Source: Dokdonella sp041395345
Lineage (GTDB): Bacteria > Pseudomonadota > Gammaproteobacteria > Xanthomonadales > Rhodanobacteraceae
Direction of reading: 5' to 3'
Length of the DNA stretch: 64,000 nucleotides
Assembly (NCBI RefSeq): GCF_041395345.1
Contig: NZ_JAWLAR010000002.1
Coordinates: 62,001 to 126,000 of the forward strand
Within the stretch, counting starts at the first letter, position 1, and each line of letters starts with the position of its first letter. A program made the position numbers and the translations under genes. Positions 19,865 to 27,397 of this stretch are shown here, in pieces. Under the pieces are notes generated by a model. The model did no database searches. It was not told the origin of the DNA and worked only from the letters and a program-made list of their open reading frames with translations.

Positions 19865-20356
19865 TCAGCCTCCGCTGGCCGACTTCGCTGCGGCGATGGC
19901 CTGCTCGAGATCCTTGTCCTTGATCGGGCCGAGAAACTGCTTGGCCACGGTGCCATCCGGGGCAATCAGGTAGGTCGTCGGCAAGCCACGCGGTGTCGCG
20001 AAATCGGCGGGCGGGTCATCCACGTCGATTTGTGCAATCGGGTAGTCGACCGGCCGCTTTTCGAGGAAGTCGATGATCTCCTGTCGGTCCGTATCCTCGT
20101 AGGCCAGACCGATGCCACTGACGTCCTTGCGCGCCGTGATGAAGGCGGAAAGCTCGGGCATTTCGGCAATGCACGGTGCGCACCAGGTTGCCCAGTAGTT
20201 GATGACGACCCATTCTCCGCGCTTGCTGGCCAGGTCAAAGGTCTTGCCATCCAGGGTCTCGACTTTCAACGCGGGCCTTTCCGCGGTCTCCGCCAGCGCG
20301 CAGGCCGGAGCAGTCAGGATGAACAGGCCGAGCAGGCCCGTCTGCCATGGTTTCAT
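19865..20356 (-). CDS. TlpA-family thioredoxin-like protein
   Basis: Exported thioredoxin-fold protein of 163 residues. The signal peptide is near MKPWQTGLLGLFILTAPACA, followed by the AhpC/TlpA fold with the redox motif WCAPC (residues 58-62), the TYLIAPDG segment and the cis-Pro in GLPTT. It likely reduces periplasmic disulfides. The start codon overlaps the yihY stop (ATGA at 20353-20356), so the two genes are translationally coupled, with acyP as a third member of the operon. Confidence 0.87.
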   Translation of the reverse strand: MKPWQTGLLGLFILTAPACALAETAERPALKVETLDGKTFDLASKRGEWVVINYWATWCAPCIAEMPELSAFITARKDVSGIGLAYEDTDRQEIIDFLEKRPVDYPIAQIDVDDPPADFATPRGLPTTYLIAPDGTVAKQFLGPIKDKDLEQAIAAAKSASGG

Positions 20357-21633
20357 TCGATTTTTCCCTGCTTCTCGGGAGACTCCTCGGTCTCCGTCGG
20401 TGGATTCACGGTTACGATGCGGGACAGCGGCACCTTCAGCTTCGCGGACAATGTCCTTGCCAGTTCCTGCATCGGCTTGCCAGACTCGTTTTCGGCGGAT
20501 TCGCCCGGCAGGCGTTGACTGCCCACCGGTAAACGGTAGTTGCCGGCACGGTAAATATCCAGCAGCGTGATTCCGGCCAGGTCCCGCGCCAGGATCCACT
20601 CGTCCATTTCGGTGCGCCGGATGATCGACACTTCGCTCAAGTCTCCAAGATAGCGCTGCAGAAGATCGTCGGTCAGATACGGCTCGAGCTCAAGCAGCTC
20701 GGCGCTGTGCAAACCCCGACCCTCGCGGTGGGCGTCGGCCAGTCGGCCGATCACATTCAGAAGGCCCGACAATTCCTGGTCGGGATCGATGCGATCCTCG
20801 GCATGGCGATAGTCGAACGAGCTCAGCGAAGCCGTCATCGAGGCGCCGAGCAGCACGATGATCCAGGACAGATACATCCACAGGAAGAAGATCGGCACGA
20901 TCGAAAGCGCGCCATAGACCTGCTGGTAGGTGGCGATCCCGCCGGCATACCAGGCGAATCCGTGCTTGGCCGCCTCGAACAGGATCGCGGCAATGAGTCC
21001 GCCCAGGGCCGCATCGCGAAAGCGCACGCTGCGGTTCGGGATGACCATGTAGCCGGTAATCATGGCGACCCACACGATCAGGAATGGCAGCACGGCGAGC
21101 ACGCGCGCCTTCAGAGAAAACTGGGTCGCCGCGGCGTCGATGAAGGGCAGCGCGACCAGATACGAGCTGATCGCGACGGCCGCGACCAGCAGCATCGGAC
21201 CGAGACTCAACGCAGTCCAGTAGATGACGAAGCGCGAGACCGCGCCGCGGTGGGCCTTGACCCGCCAGATCCGGTTGAACGCATCCTCGATGCTCATCAT
21301 CAGCGAGATCGCGCTGAACACGAGTACGAGCACGCCGATGGCGGTCGCCTTGCTCGCGTTCGCCGCAAATTCGGTCAGGTAGCTCTGTACGACATCGCCC
21401 GCTGCCGGGACGAAGTTGTTGAATACCCAGACGGTCAGCTTGATGCGCCACTCCTCGAACACGGGGAACGCGGAGAGCACGCCGAGGATCGCGGCGGTCA
21501 GCGGCACCATCGCAAACAGGGTCGTGAAGGCGAGCGCGCCGGCTGTCTGCAGACAGCGGTCTTCGAGGAACCGTTCCCAGGTGAAATCCAGGAAGGCCAG
21601 GCTGCGTTCGCGATCCAGTCGTGTGCGCATCAT
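20353..21633 (-). CDS. YihY/virulence factor BrkB family membrane protein
   Basis: Inner membrane protein of 426 residues in the YihY/BrkB family (once called RNase BN, a label since withdrawn for this family). Six hydrophobic segments span residues 35-275. Family motifs are AGALAFTTLFAMVPLTAA, FSAISLMMSIEDAFNRIW and GALSIVPIFFLWMYLSW. A cytoplasmic tail of about 130 residues follows and ends in an acidic Glu/Pro stretch. It is the first gene of the yihY-tlpA-acyP unit. Function in the family is not settled. Confidence 0.88.
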   Translation of the reverse strand: MMRTRLDRERSLAFLDFTWERFLEDRCLQTAGALAFTTLFAMVPLTAAILGVLSAFPVFEEWRIKLTVWVFNNFVPAAGDVVQSYLTEFAANASKATAIGVLVLVFSAISLMMSIEDAFNRIWRVKAHRGAVSRFVIYWTALSLGPMLLVAAVAISSYLVALPFIDAAATQFSLKARVLAVLPFLIVWVAMITGYMVIPNRSVRFRDAALGGLIAAILFEAAKHGFAWYAGGIATYQQVYGALSIVPIFFLWMYLSWIIVLLGASMTASLSSFDYRHAEDRIDPDQELSGLLNVIGRLADAHREGRGLHSAELLELEPYLTDDLLQRYLGDLSEVSIIRRTEMDEWILARDLAGITLLDIYRAGNYRLPVGSQRLPGESAENESGKPMQELARTLSAKLKVPLSRIVTVNPPTETEESPEKQGKIE

Positions 21634-21942
21634 CTAGTCCGGGTTGCTCATGAGGTCGCAGCCAGCCATCGATCCGCGCCGCTTTCCGCGAAAAATGCAC
21701 TGGCGGGACCTGTCGCCGCAATCGCGAGAAGCAGTGTGGATTCAAGGGACGAGCGCGGGCGGGTGCCATTCATGAACGCTTCGGCAACCCGAGGTCCGTT
21801 CCTGTCTGGCATGGCCGTCATCCTGTCACAGGGCACGCGGTTCGGGGAACCTGCGACGAACGTGGCAAACTTCAGTCCTGTCATCCGTCGAGATTAGCTC
21901 AATGGCACCCTGCGTCCAATTCGCAGGCCACACTGCCCTGGA
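21634..21942. other. Divergent intergenic region (yihY / wrbA)
   Basis: 309 bp between divergent genes. I see no conserved gene, repeat or hairpin; it should contain the promoters of both neighbours. Confidence 0.4.
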
Positions 21943-21954
21943 ATGCCAAGAAAC

Positions 21955-22554
21955 ATGACTGAAATCCTGGTTCTCTACTACAGCCGTACCGGCAAGGTCG
22001 CCCAGCTCGCGCGTCTGGTGGCGCGCGGAGTCGAGGAAGTGCCCGGCATGAGTGCCCGCCTGCGCAGCGTTCCGCCCGTGGCGGCGGTCACCGAGAGTGC
22101 GCAGCCGCCCGTGCCGGAGGACGGCGCACCCTATGTCAGCGCCGAAGATCTGGGCGAGTGTGCCGGCCTCGCGCTGGGCAGCCCGACGCGCTTCGGCAAC
22201 ATGGCTGCCCCGCTCAAGCACTTCATCGACACGCTGGGCGCGGAATGGGCATCGGGCACCCTGGTCGGCAAACCCGCCGGTGTCTTCACCTCGACCAGCA
22301 CCATGCATGGCGGGCAGGAAAGCACCTTGTTGTCGATGATGCTGCCGCTGCTGCACCACGGCATGCTCATCGTCGGCATTCCCTACACCGAAGCCGCCCT
22401 GAATCGCACGACCACCGGTGGCACGCCGTATGGCGCGAGCCATGTGGATGGAGCCAGCGGTGACAGGCCGATCAGTGAAGACGAGAAGATACTTGCCCGC
22501 TGCCTCGGCAAGCGCATTGCCGAAACCTGTTCGCGACTGGCTGCCCGCGCATGA
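21955..22554 (+). CDS. wrbA: NAD(P)H:quinone oxidoreductase, WrbA type
   Basis: FMN-binding flavodoxin-like quinone reductase that makes two-electron transfers to quinones and limits semiquinone stress. Visible are the FMN phosphate loop YYSRTGKVAQLA at the N-terminus, GSPTRFGNMAAPLKHFID near residue 75, and the WrbA-type TSTSTMHGGQESTLL segment. Length is about 199. An in-frame ATG at 21943 would add four residues. The stop overlaps the start of the DUF2069 gene by ATGA, so the pair is coupled. Confidence 0.92.
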   Translation: MTEILVLYYSRTGKVAQLARLVARGVEEVPGMSARLRSVPPVAAVTESAQPPVPEDGAPYVSAEDLGECAGLALGSPTRFGNMAAPLKHFIDTLGAEWASGTLVGKPAGVFTSTSTMHGGQESTLLSMMLPLLHHGMLIVGIPYTEAALNRTTTGGTPYGASHVDGASGDRPISEDEKILARCLGKRIAETCSRLAARA

Positions 22555-22889
22555 TGGCCCTGCGCTGCGGTTTCATCGCCTGGGCTGCCCTGGTCGCACT
22601 GCAACTGCTCTGGTACACCCGCCTGGCACCGCCGGCGAACGGAGAAATCGGATTCGCCCTTCTGCTGACCCTGCCACCGTTGCTGCTGCCGCTGCTGGCC
22701 TTGCGCCGCGGTGCACGACGCGCCCTGCTCTGGGTCGGCATCGTCAGTCTCGGCTATTTCACTCACGGGGTCGTCGTCGCCTGGGCAGAACCGACCATGC
22801 GCACTCCGGCCCTGATCGAAGTGGCGCTCTGCGTGATCCTCACCTTCATCCTCGGCTGGATCGCGCGCGGCGGGCGCAAGCAGGCCTGA
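22551..22889 (+). CDS. DUF2069 membrane protein
   Basis: Small inner membrane protein of 112 residues with three to four hydrophobic helices (CGFIAWAALVALQLLWYT, LLLTLPPLLLPLLAL, LLWVGIVSLGYFTHGVVVAW, VALCVILTFILGW). The layout and the FTHGVVVAW segment fit DUF2069, a family that commonly sits directly downstream of wrbA in gammaproteobacteria. Translation is coupled to wrbA by a 4-nt overlap. Function unknown. Confidence 0.82.
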   Translation: MMALRCGFIAWAALVALQLLWYTRLAPPANGEIGFALLLTLPPLLLPLLALRRGARRALLWVGIVSLGYFTHGVVVAWAEPTMRTPALIEVALCVILTFILGWIARGGRKQA

Positions 22890-22899
22890 TCGAGCGCGC

Positions 22900-23820
22900 T
22901 CAGGCGACGCGCAGCCGTTCGGCCAGGAAGTCCACCATCGCGCGGACACCGGGCAGCAGTCCACGCCGGGTCGGATAGACAAAGTGGAAAATGCCTTCGG
23001 GCATCGACCAGTCGGGCAGCAATTCGATCAGCTCGCCACGGGCAATGGCCGGGGCCGCGCTCAAGTCGGGAACCAGTGCCACGCCGATGCCGCGCACCGC
23101 GGCATTGACCAGCACCGGAAAGCTGCCGCAGATCAGACGCGGCTGCATGCGGACCTGTTCGCGCTCGCCGTTCGCGCCGAAGAGTTCGATCTGCTGCGGT
23201 CCTTCGTGCTCGCGCATCGACAACAGCGGCAGCGGAGCCAGATCCTGCGGCACGGTCGGCCGCCCATGCTGCTCGAGAAAGACCGGGCTGGCGACCAGGA
23301 TCACGCGTGCCTGGCCAATCGTGCGCAGGACCAGGGTGGCATCGGTATCGATCGTGTTGCGCACGCGAATGGCAATGTCGAAGGCCTCGCCGATCAGGTC
23401 GACGCGGCGGTCGCTGACCAGCAGCCGCACCTGCATTTTCGGATAGCGCGCGAGGAACTCGGGCACGAGCTCGGCCATGACCGCCGGCGCCAGCGAAATC
23501 GGGCAACTCAGCTTGACCCAGCCACAAGGCTCGCTGCGCAATTCCTCGACCACATCGCGGGCCGCTTCGGCCTGCTCGATCATGGCCCGGCAGTGGGCAA
23601 GGAAGCGCTCGCCGACATCGGTGACGACAAAGCGCCGCGTGGTTCGCTGCAGCAGGCGCACGCCGAGCCGCTCCTCGAGTTTCGCCACCCGATTGCTGAG
23701 CCGCGACTTGGGTACGCCGAGGGCCCGCCCGGCCGCCGAAAAACCGCCGTGCTCGACCACCTCGACGAAGAAGCGCAAGTCATTGAGATCACTGAGCGCA
23801 TCGCCACCCAGTCGCATCAT
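22900..23820 (-). CDS. LysR-family transcriptional regulator
   Basis: LysR-type regulator of about 306 residues. The N-terminal winged HTH (LNDLRFFVEVVEHGGFSAAG then VPKSRLSNRVAKLEERLGV) is of the Ala/Pro-Lys-Ser subgroup often seen next to quinone or azo reductases. It is followed by a periplasmic-binding-like effector domain. The ATG at 23820 is chosen because GAGGAGA lies 5 nt upstream; an in-frame TTG at 23832 has no such site. It is divergent from azoR, its most likely target. Confidence 0.88.
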   Translation of the reverse strand: MMRLGGDALSDLNDLRFFVEVVEHGGFSAAGRALGVPKSRLSNRVAKLEERLGVRLLQRTTRRFVVTDVGERFLAHCRAMIEQAEAARDVVEELRSEPCGWVKLSCPISLAPAVMAELVPEFLARYPKMQVRLLVSDRRVDLIGEAFDIAIRVRNTIDTDATLVLRTIGQARVILVASPVFLEQHGRPTVPQDLAPLPLLSMREHEGPQQIELFGANGEREQVRMQPRLICGSFPVLVNAAVRGIGVALVPDLSAAPAIARGELIELLPDWSMPEGIFHFVYPTRRGLLPGVRAMVDFLAERLRVA

Positions 23821-23829
23821 TGTTCTCCT

Positions 23830-23873
23830 CAATGAACGATGTATCTTATTTTCGCCTACTTATCACTTCATTG
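23830..23873. promoter_or_regulatory. Inverted repeat in lysR-azoR intergenic region
   Basis: CAATGAA (23830-23836) and TTCATTG (23867-23873) form an inverted repeat with a 30 bp spacer in the 111 bp between the divergent genes. It could be a LysR-type operator. The left arm touches the lysR ribosome binding site, which would suit autorepression. Evidence is positional only. Confidence 0.35.
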
Positions 23874-23931
23874 TACAGATCATAGTCTGTTTGCAGCCGC
23901 TGGACTCGCCAGCATCGAACAGGAGAATTCA

Positions 23932-24516
23932 ATGAAACTGATCCATATCGACTCGAGTGCGCTCGGCGACCAGTCGGTTTCGCGCGAGCTGACCGCTGCC
24001 ATCGTCACGTCGCTGCGCCGCCAACATGGGGGCCTGCAGGTGAGCTATCACGATCTCGTCGCCGATCCCCTGCCGCACTGGACGCCGGCGGCCGACGCCG
24101 AGGATCCCTCTGCCGCACGCGGTGGCGAGCTGCTCGACGAGTTTCTCGCCGCGGATGTCATCGTGATCGGTGCGCCCATGTACAACTTCGGCATTCCAAG
24201 CCAGCTCAAGGCCTGGATCGATCGGGTCGCCGTGGCCGGCAAGACCTTTCGCTACGGCGCCAATGGACCGGAAGGACTCGCCGGCGGCAAGAAGCTGGTC
24301 ATTGCCTCGTCGCGTGGTGGCGTCTACAGCGCCGGTTCGCCCGCCGCCGGCATGGACTTCCAGGAAACCTACCTGCGCGGCGTCTTCGGCTTTCTCGGAA
24401 TCACCGACATCGAAGTGGTCCGTGCGGAAGGCGTCAACATGAGTGCGGAGCACAAGCGCAAGGTACTCGACGCAGCCCACGAATCGATTGGCCGGGAGGA
24501 TCGCCTCGCCGCCTGA
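23932..24516 (+). CDS. azoR: FMN-dependent NADH-azoreductase
   Basis: Flavodoxin-like NADH-dependent azo and quinone reductase, 194 residues. Motifs are SSALGDQSVSRELT (FMN phosphate binding), GAPMYNFGIPSQLKAWIDRV near residue 82, and SSRGGVYSAGSPAAGMDFQE. The start at 23932 is preferred because AGGAG lies just upstream; the frame is open further upstream but that part is not conserved. It is divergent from a LysR regulator and so likely induced by electrophiles or quinones through it. Confidence 0.92.
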   Translation: MKLIHIDSSALGDQSVSRELTAAIVTSLRRQHGGLQVSYHDLVADPLPHWTPAADAEDPSAARGGELLDEFLAADVIVIGAPMYNFGIPSQLKAWIDRVAVAGKTFRYGANGPEGLAGGKKLVIASSRGGVYSAGSPAAGMDFQETYLRGVFGFLGITDIEVVRAEGVNMSAEHKRKVLDAAHESIGREDRLAA

Positions 24517-24543
24517 TTCCGAAGCGGGCGGCGGGCCGGGGTC

Positions 24544-24549
24544 TATAAT
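24544..24549 (+). promoter_or_regulatory. TATAAT -10 element directly before acyl-CoA dehydrogenase gene
   Basis: A perfect TATAAT ends 8 bp before the ATG at 24558, so transcription would start at or next to the start codon, giving a leaderless or nearly leaderless mRNA. No matching TTGACA-like -35 is seen in the GC-rich upstream sequence. Confidence 0.4.
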
Positions 24550-24557
24550 CCCGGGGC

Positions 24558-26237
24558 ATGAATCATCCCTCGCCGCCCAGGCTCGACAATCAGTACCGCA
24601 GCGATCGCGTTCTGCAGACCTGGCTCGGGCAGCGCGTGCCCGAGACGGTTCGATCCTCGATCCATGCCGACCTCGATGCGCTCGGCGCGCATGCCGCCGA
24701 GGCCTGGGCAGAGGCGCGCTCGCGCAGCGCGAGCAAACCTGTCCTGACCGAGTGGAATGCCTGGGGCGAGCGCATCGACCGCATCGAGTTGACGCCGACC
24801 TGGCAGCATGGCGCTGAAATGGCCGCGCGCTACGGTCTGGTAGCCAGAGGCTACGATCCGACCCATGGCGAATTCGCGCGCTGCGACCAGTTCGCGCGGA
24901 TCTACCTCTACCACGTGGCCAGCGAATTCTTCACCTGCCCGCTGGCCATGACCGACGGTGCGGCGAGTGCGATCAGGGCATCCAGAAATGCGGAACTGAT
25001 GGCGCGCGCCTTGCCTCGACTGACTTCCACCGATCCGGAATCGCTGTGGCTATCCGGGCAGTGGATGACCGAACTGGCCGGTGGCTCGGATGTCGGCAAC
25101 AGCGAGACCGAAGCGCGTCGCGACGCCGATGGCCGCTGGCAACTGTACGGGCGCAAGTGGTTTTCCTCGGCCGTGATCGGCGAAATGGCCCTGACCCTGG
25201 CCCGCCCGCAAGGTGCCGGCGACGGCGCCGACGCGCTGGCGATGTTCTACGTCGAAACCCGCGACGCGCAGGGACACTGGAACGGTATCCGCGTCGATCG
25301 CCTCAAGCAGAAACTGGGCACGCATGAGTTGCCTACCGCCGAGATTCATCTGGACGGCGCCCTTGCCATTCCGGTCAGCGGCCTCGATCACGGCGTGCGC
25401 CGAATCGCCCCGATGCTCAATGTCACGCGCACCTGGAATGCTGTGTGCGCGCTGGCCACCATGCGTCGCTGTCTCTCCCTGGCAACGGCGTATGCGCACC
25501 AGCGCCGCGCCTTTGGCCATTGCCTGATCGAACATCCGCTGCATGCCGCCACCCTGGCCGACCTGCAATCGGATTTCGAGGCGGCCTTCCAGCTGGTGTT
25601 CGAAGTCGCGCATCTGCTTGGTCGCAGCGAGAGTGGCAGCGCCGATGCCGGTGAACAGACCTTGTTGCGGATACTCACGCCACTGACAAAACTCTGGACC
25701 GGCAAGCTGGCCGTGCAGATCGCCTCGGAAACCTGCGAAGCCTTCGGAGGCGCTGGCTACATCGAGGACACCGGCATTCCGCAACTGTTGCGCGATGCCC
25801 AGGTTTTCCCGATCTGGGAAGGCACCACCAACGTGCTCGCCCTCGATGCGCTGCGCGCGACGGCCAGCATCGGACTGGATCCGCTGTTCGAGCGCGCTGC
25901 CGACTTGCTCGAAAAAACCGGAATCGAAGGCGACTCCCTCGGCCTCGGCCCGGCGAAACAGGCCATCCGGAACGCTCTCGCGGATGCGCAACAATGGCAC
26001 GCCGCGTATGCGAAGGACCGCCAGGCCCTGCAGGCCGGTGCGCGCAACCTGGCATTCACGCTGGCGCGCAGCATGGCCGCTGCGCTGCTCTATCGGAATG
26101 CCGCGCATGCCCTGGCGCACTCGGCCGATCGACGACCGGCGCAAGCCCTGAGCCGATTCGTTGGACGTGGCCTGTCCGAATTGCGCAGCCCCGACCCGGG
26201 CGCCGCCGTCGACCTGCTCGATACCCCCAATACCTAG
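24558..26237 (+). CDS. AidB-like acyl-CoA dehydrogenase family protein
   Basis: FAD-dependent acyl-CoA dehydrogenase-fold protein of 559 residues, longer than typical ACADs and like AidB, the alkylation-response member. Visible are the N-terminal extension, WLSGQWMTELAGGSDVGNSET (flavin-binding strand, near residue 163), RAFGHCLIEHPL and ETCEAFGGAGYIEDTGIPQLLRDA with IWEGTTNVLALD. Substrate is uncertain: family members include isovaleryl-CoA-like dehydrogenases and the DNA-binding AidB. A perfect -10 hexamer lies immediately before the ATG. The asparaginase-like gene follows 23 bp later on the same strand. Confidence 0.85.
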   Translation: MNHPSPPRLDNQYRSDRVLQTWLGQRVPETVRSSIHADLDALGAHAAEAWAEARSRSASKPVLTEWNAWGERIDRIELTPTWQHGAEMAARYGLVARGYDPTHGEFARCDQFARIYLYHVASEFFTCPLAMTDGAASAIRASRNAELMARALPRLTSTDPESLWLSGQWMTELAGGSDVGNSETEARRDADGRWQLYGRKWFSSAVIGEMALTLARPQGAGDGADALAMFYVETRDAQGHWNGIRVDRLKQKLGTHELPTAEIHLDGALAIPVSGLDHGVRRIAPMLNVTRTWNAVCALATMRRCLSLATAYAHQRRAFGHCLIEHPLHAATLADLQSDFEAAFQLVFEVAHLLGRSESGSADAGEQTLLRILTPLTKLWTGKLAVQIASETCEAFGGAGYIEDTGIPQLLRDAQVFPIWEGTTNVLALDALRATASIGLDPLFERAADLLEKTGIEGDSLGLGPAKQAIRNALADAQQWHAAYAKDRQALQAGARNLAFTLARSMAAALLYRNAAHALAHSADRRPAQALSRFVGRGLSELRSPDPGAAVDLLDTPNT

Positions 26238-26260
26238 AAACGGAATACCAAGGAACTCCC

Positions 26261-26746
26261 ATGCAGCACTTGTCCATCGTCACCACCGGCGGAACCATCG
26301 ATAAAGTTTATTTCGACGACAAGTCCACCTACGAGATCGGTGAGCCGCAGATCGGCAAGATCCTCGAGGCACTCGGCGTCGCCTTTACCTTCGACGTGCT
26401 GCCGGCCATGCGCAAGGACAGCCTGCATATCGAAGACGCGGATCGCGACCTGCTGCGGCGTCTGATCGAAGCCCAGCCGCACAAGCATGTGCTGGTCACG
26501 CATGGCACCGACACCATGGTCGAAACGGCCGCCGTGCTCGGCAGCATCGAGGAAAAAGTCATCATCCTGACCGGCGCCCTGAACCCGGCCCGCTTCCAGG
26601 GATCCGACGCGGTGTTCAATATCGGTTGTGCGGTCGGAGCCGTGCAATCACTGCCCGATGGTGTCTACATCGCCATGAACGGCCGCATCTGGAATCCGGC
26701 GCACGTGCGCAAGAATCGCGACGCCAACCGCTTCGAACCGGTCTGA
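26261..26746 (+). CDS. Single-domain asparaginase-like protein
   Basis: Protein of 161 residues corresponding only to the N-terminal domain of L-asparaginase. It has TTGGTIDK (first catalytic Thr) and VTHGTDTMVETA (second catalytic Thr, Asp), then ILTGALNPARFQGSDA. The C-terminal domain of normal 320-residue enzymes is absent and the gene ends cleanly. The ATG at 26261 follows AAGGA. The free-standing short form is known in proteobacteria, but its activity is unclear. Probably co-transcribed with the upstream acyl-CoA dehydrogenase. Confidence 0.82.
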   Translation: MQHLSIVTTGGTIDKVYFDDKSTYEIGEPQIGKILEALGVAFTFDVLPAMRKDSLHIEDADRDLLRRLIEAQPHKHVLVTHGTDTMVETAAVLGSIEEKVIILTGALNPARFQGSDAVFNIGCAVGAVQSLPDGVYIAMNGRIWNPAHVRKNRDANRFEPV

Positions 26747-26828
26747 CCCGATTCAAACCGGGGCAGCTCCAAAAAGCTCGTCATCCCGGCGAGCCACAGA
26801 TATCGGCGTCCAGTCTGCGCCATTCCTG

Positions 26829-26919
26829 TCTGACTCCCTCTCCCCCCGGGAGAAGGCTGCGGCGAGGCTAGCATCTGACTCCCTCTCCCCCCGGGAGAGG
26901 GTTGGGGTGAGGGTACGCA
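26829..26919. repeat. REP-like palindromic repeats downstream of asparaginase gene
   Basis: Two tandem units begin TCTGACTCCCTCTCCCCCCG at about 26829 and 26874. Each continues GGGAGA and the second ends GTTGGGGTGAGGGTACG. This is the CCCTCACCCCAACCCTCTCCC-type extragenic element common in Xanthomonadales. Confidence 0.75.
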
Positions 26920-27072
26920 TTCGCACCAGTCTCCATACTTGCGTAGCTTCAGGATAGAAGCGCTAGTACAAGCCGAAAGCATTGATCTGGACGTACTTCA
27001 ATCGTTCGCTCTACGGCGAACAAGCCACGTGTGTGCGTGTATGCATGGCTGAAAGTACCGGCAGTTCGTACC

Positions 27073-27307
27073 CTCACCCCAGCCCTCTCCCGAGGGGAGA
27101 GGGAGCAAAGCAGGCCTCGGTGGAATTCAAATGCTCTGTGTTCCCCGTGTCCCGGAAGCTTGTGCGTACCCAACAGGGGCACTCCTGAATGTCACCCCCG
27201 CCCTCTCCCGAGGGGAGAGGGAGCTAAGCAGGCTTCAGTGGAATTCAAATGCTCAGTGCTTGCCGTGTACCGAAGGCTTGTGCGTACCCAACAGGGTCAT
27301 TGCTGAA
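27073..27307. repeat. 118 bp tandem duplication containing REP element
   Basis: Two direct copies with a period of 118 bp, about 27073-27190 and 27191-27307. Each has CCCTCTCCCGAGGGGAGAGG (perfect hairpin), then a shared tail with TGGAATTCAAATGCTC and CTTGTGCGTACCCAACAGGG. No gene is present; frames that cross it are chance. Confidence 0.8.
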
Positions 27308-27328
27308 TTTCGCGGCATTTCCTGGCAC

Positions 27329-27358
27329 AAAAAAAGCGACCGGCCCAAGACCGGTCGC
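27329..27358 (-). terminator. Rho-independent terminator of the subtilase gene
   Basis: Read on the minus strand, GCGACCGG (27351-27358) pairs with CCGGTCGC (27336-27343) around a 7-nt loop and is followed by seven T (27335-27329). It lies 40 bp after the stop of the minus-strand protease gene. Confidence 0.9.
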
Positions 27359-27397
27359 TCAAGGTCGGCGCGCGCTCCCCACGCGCCGTCAACCCAT

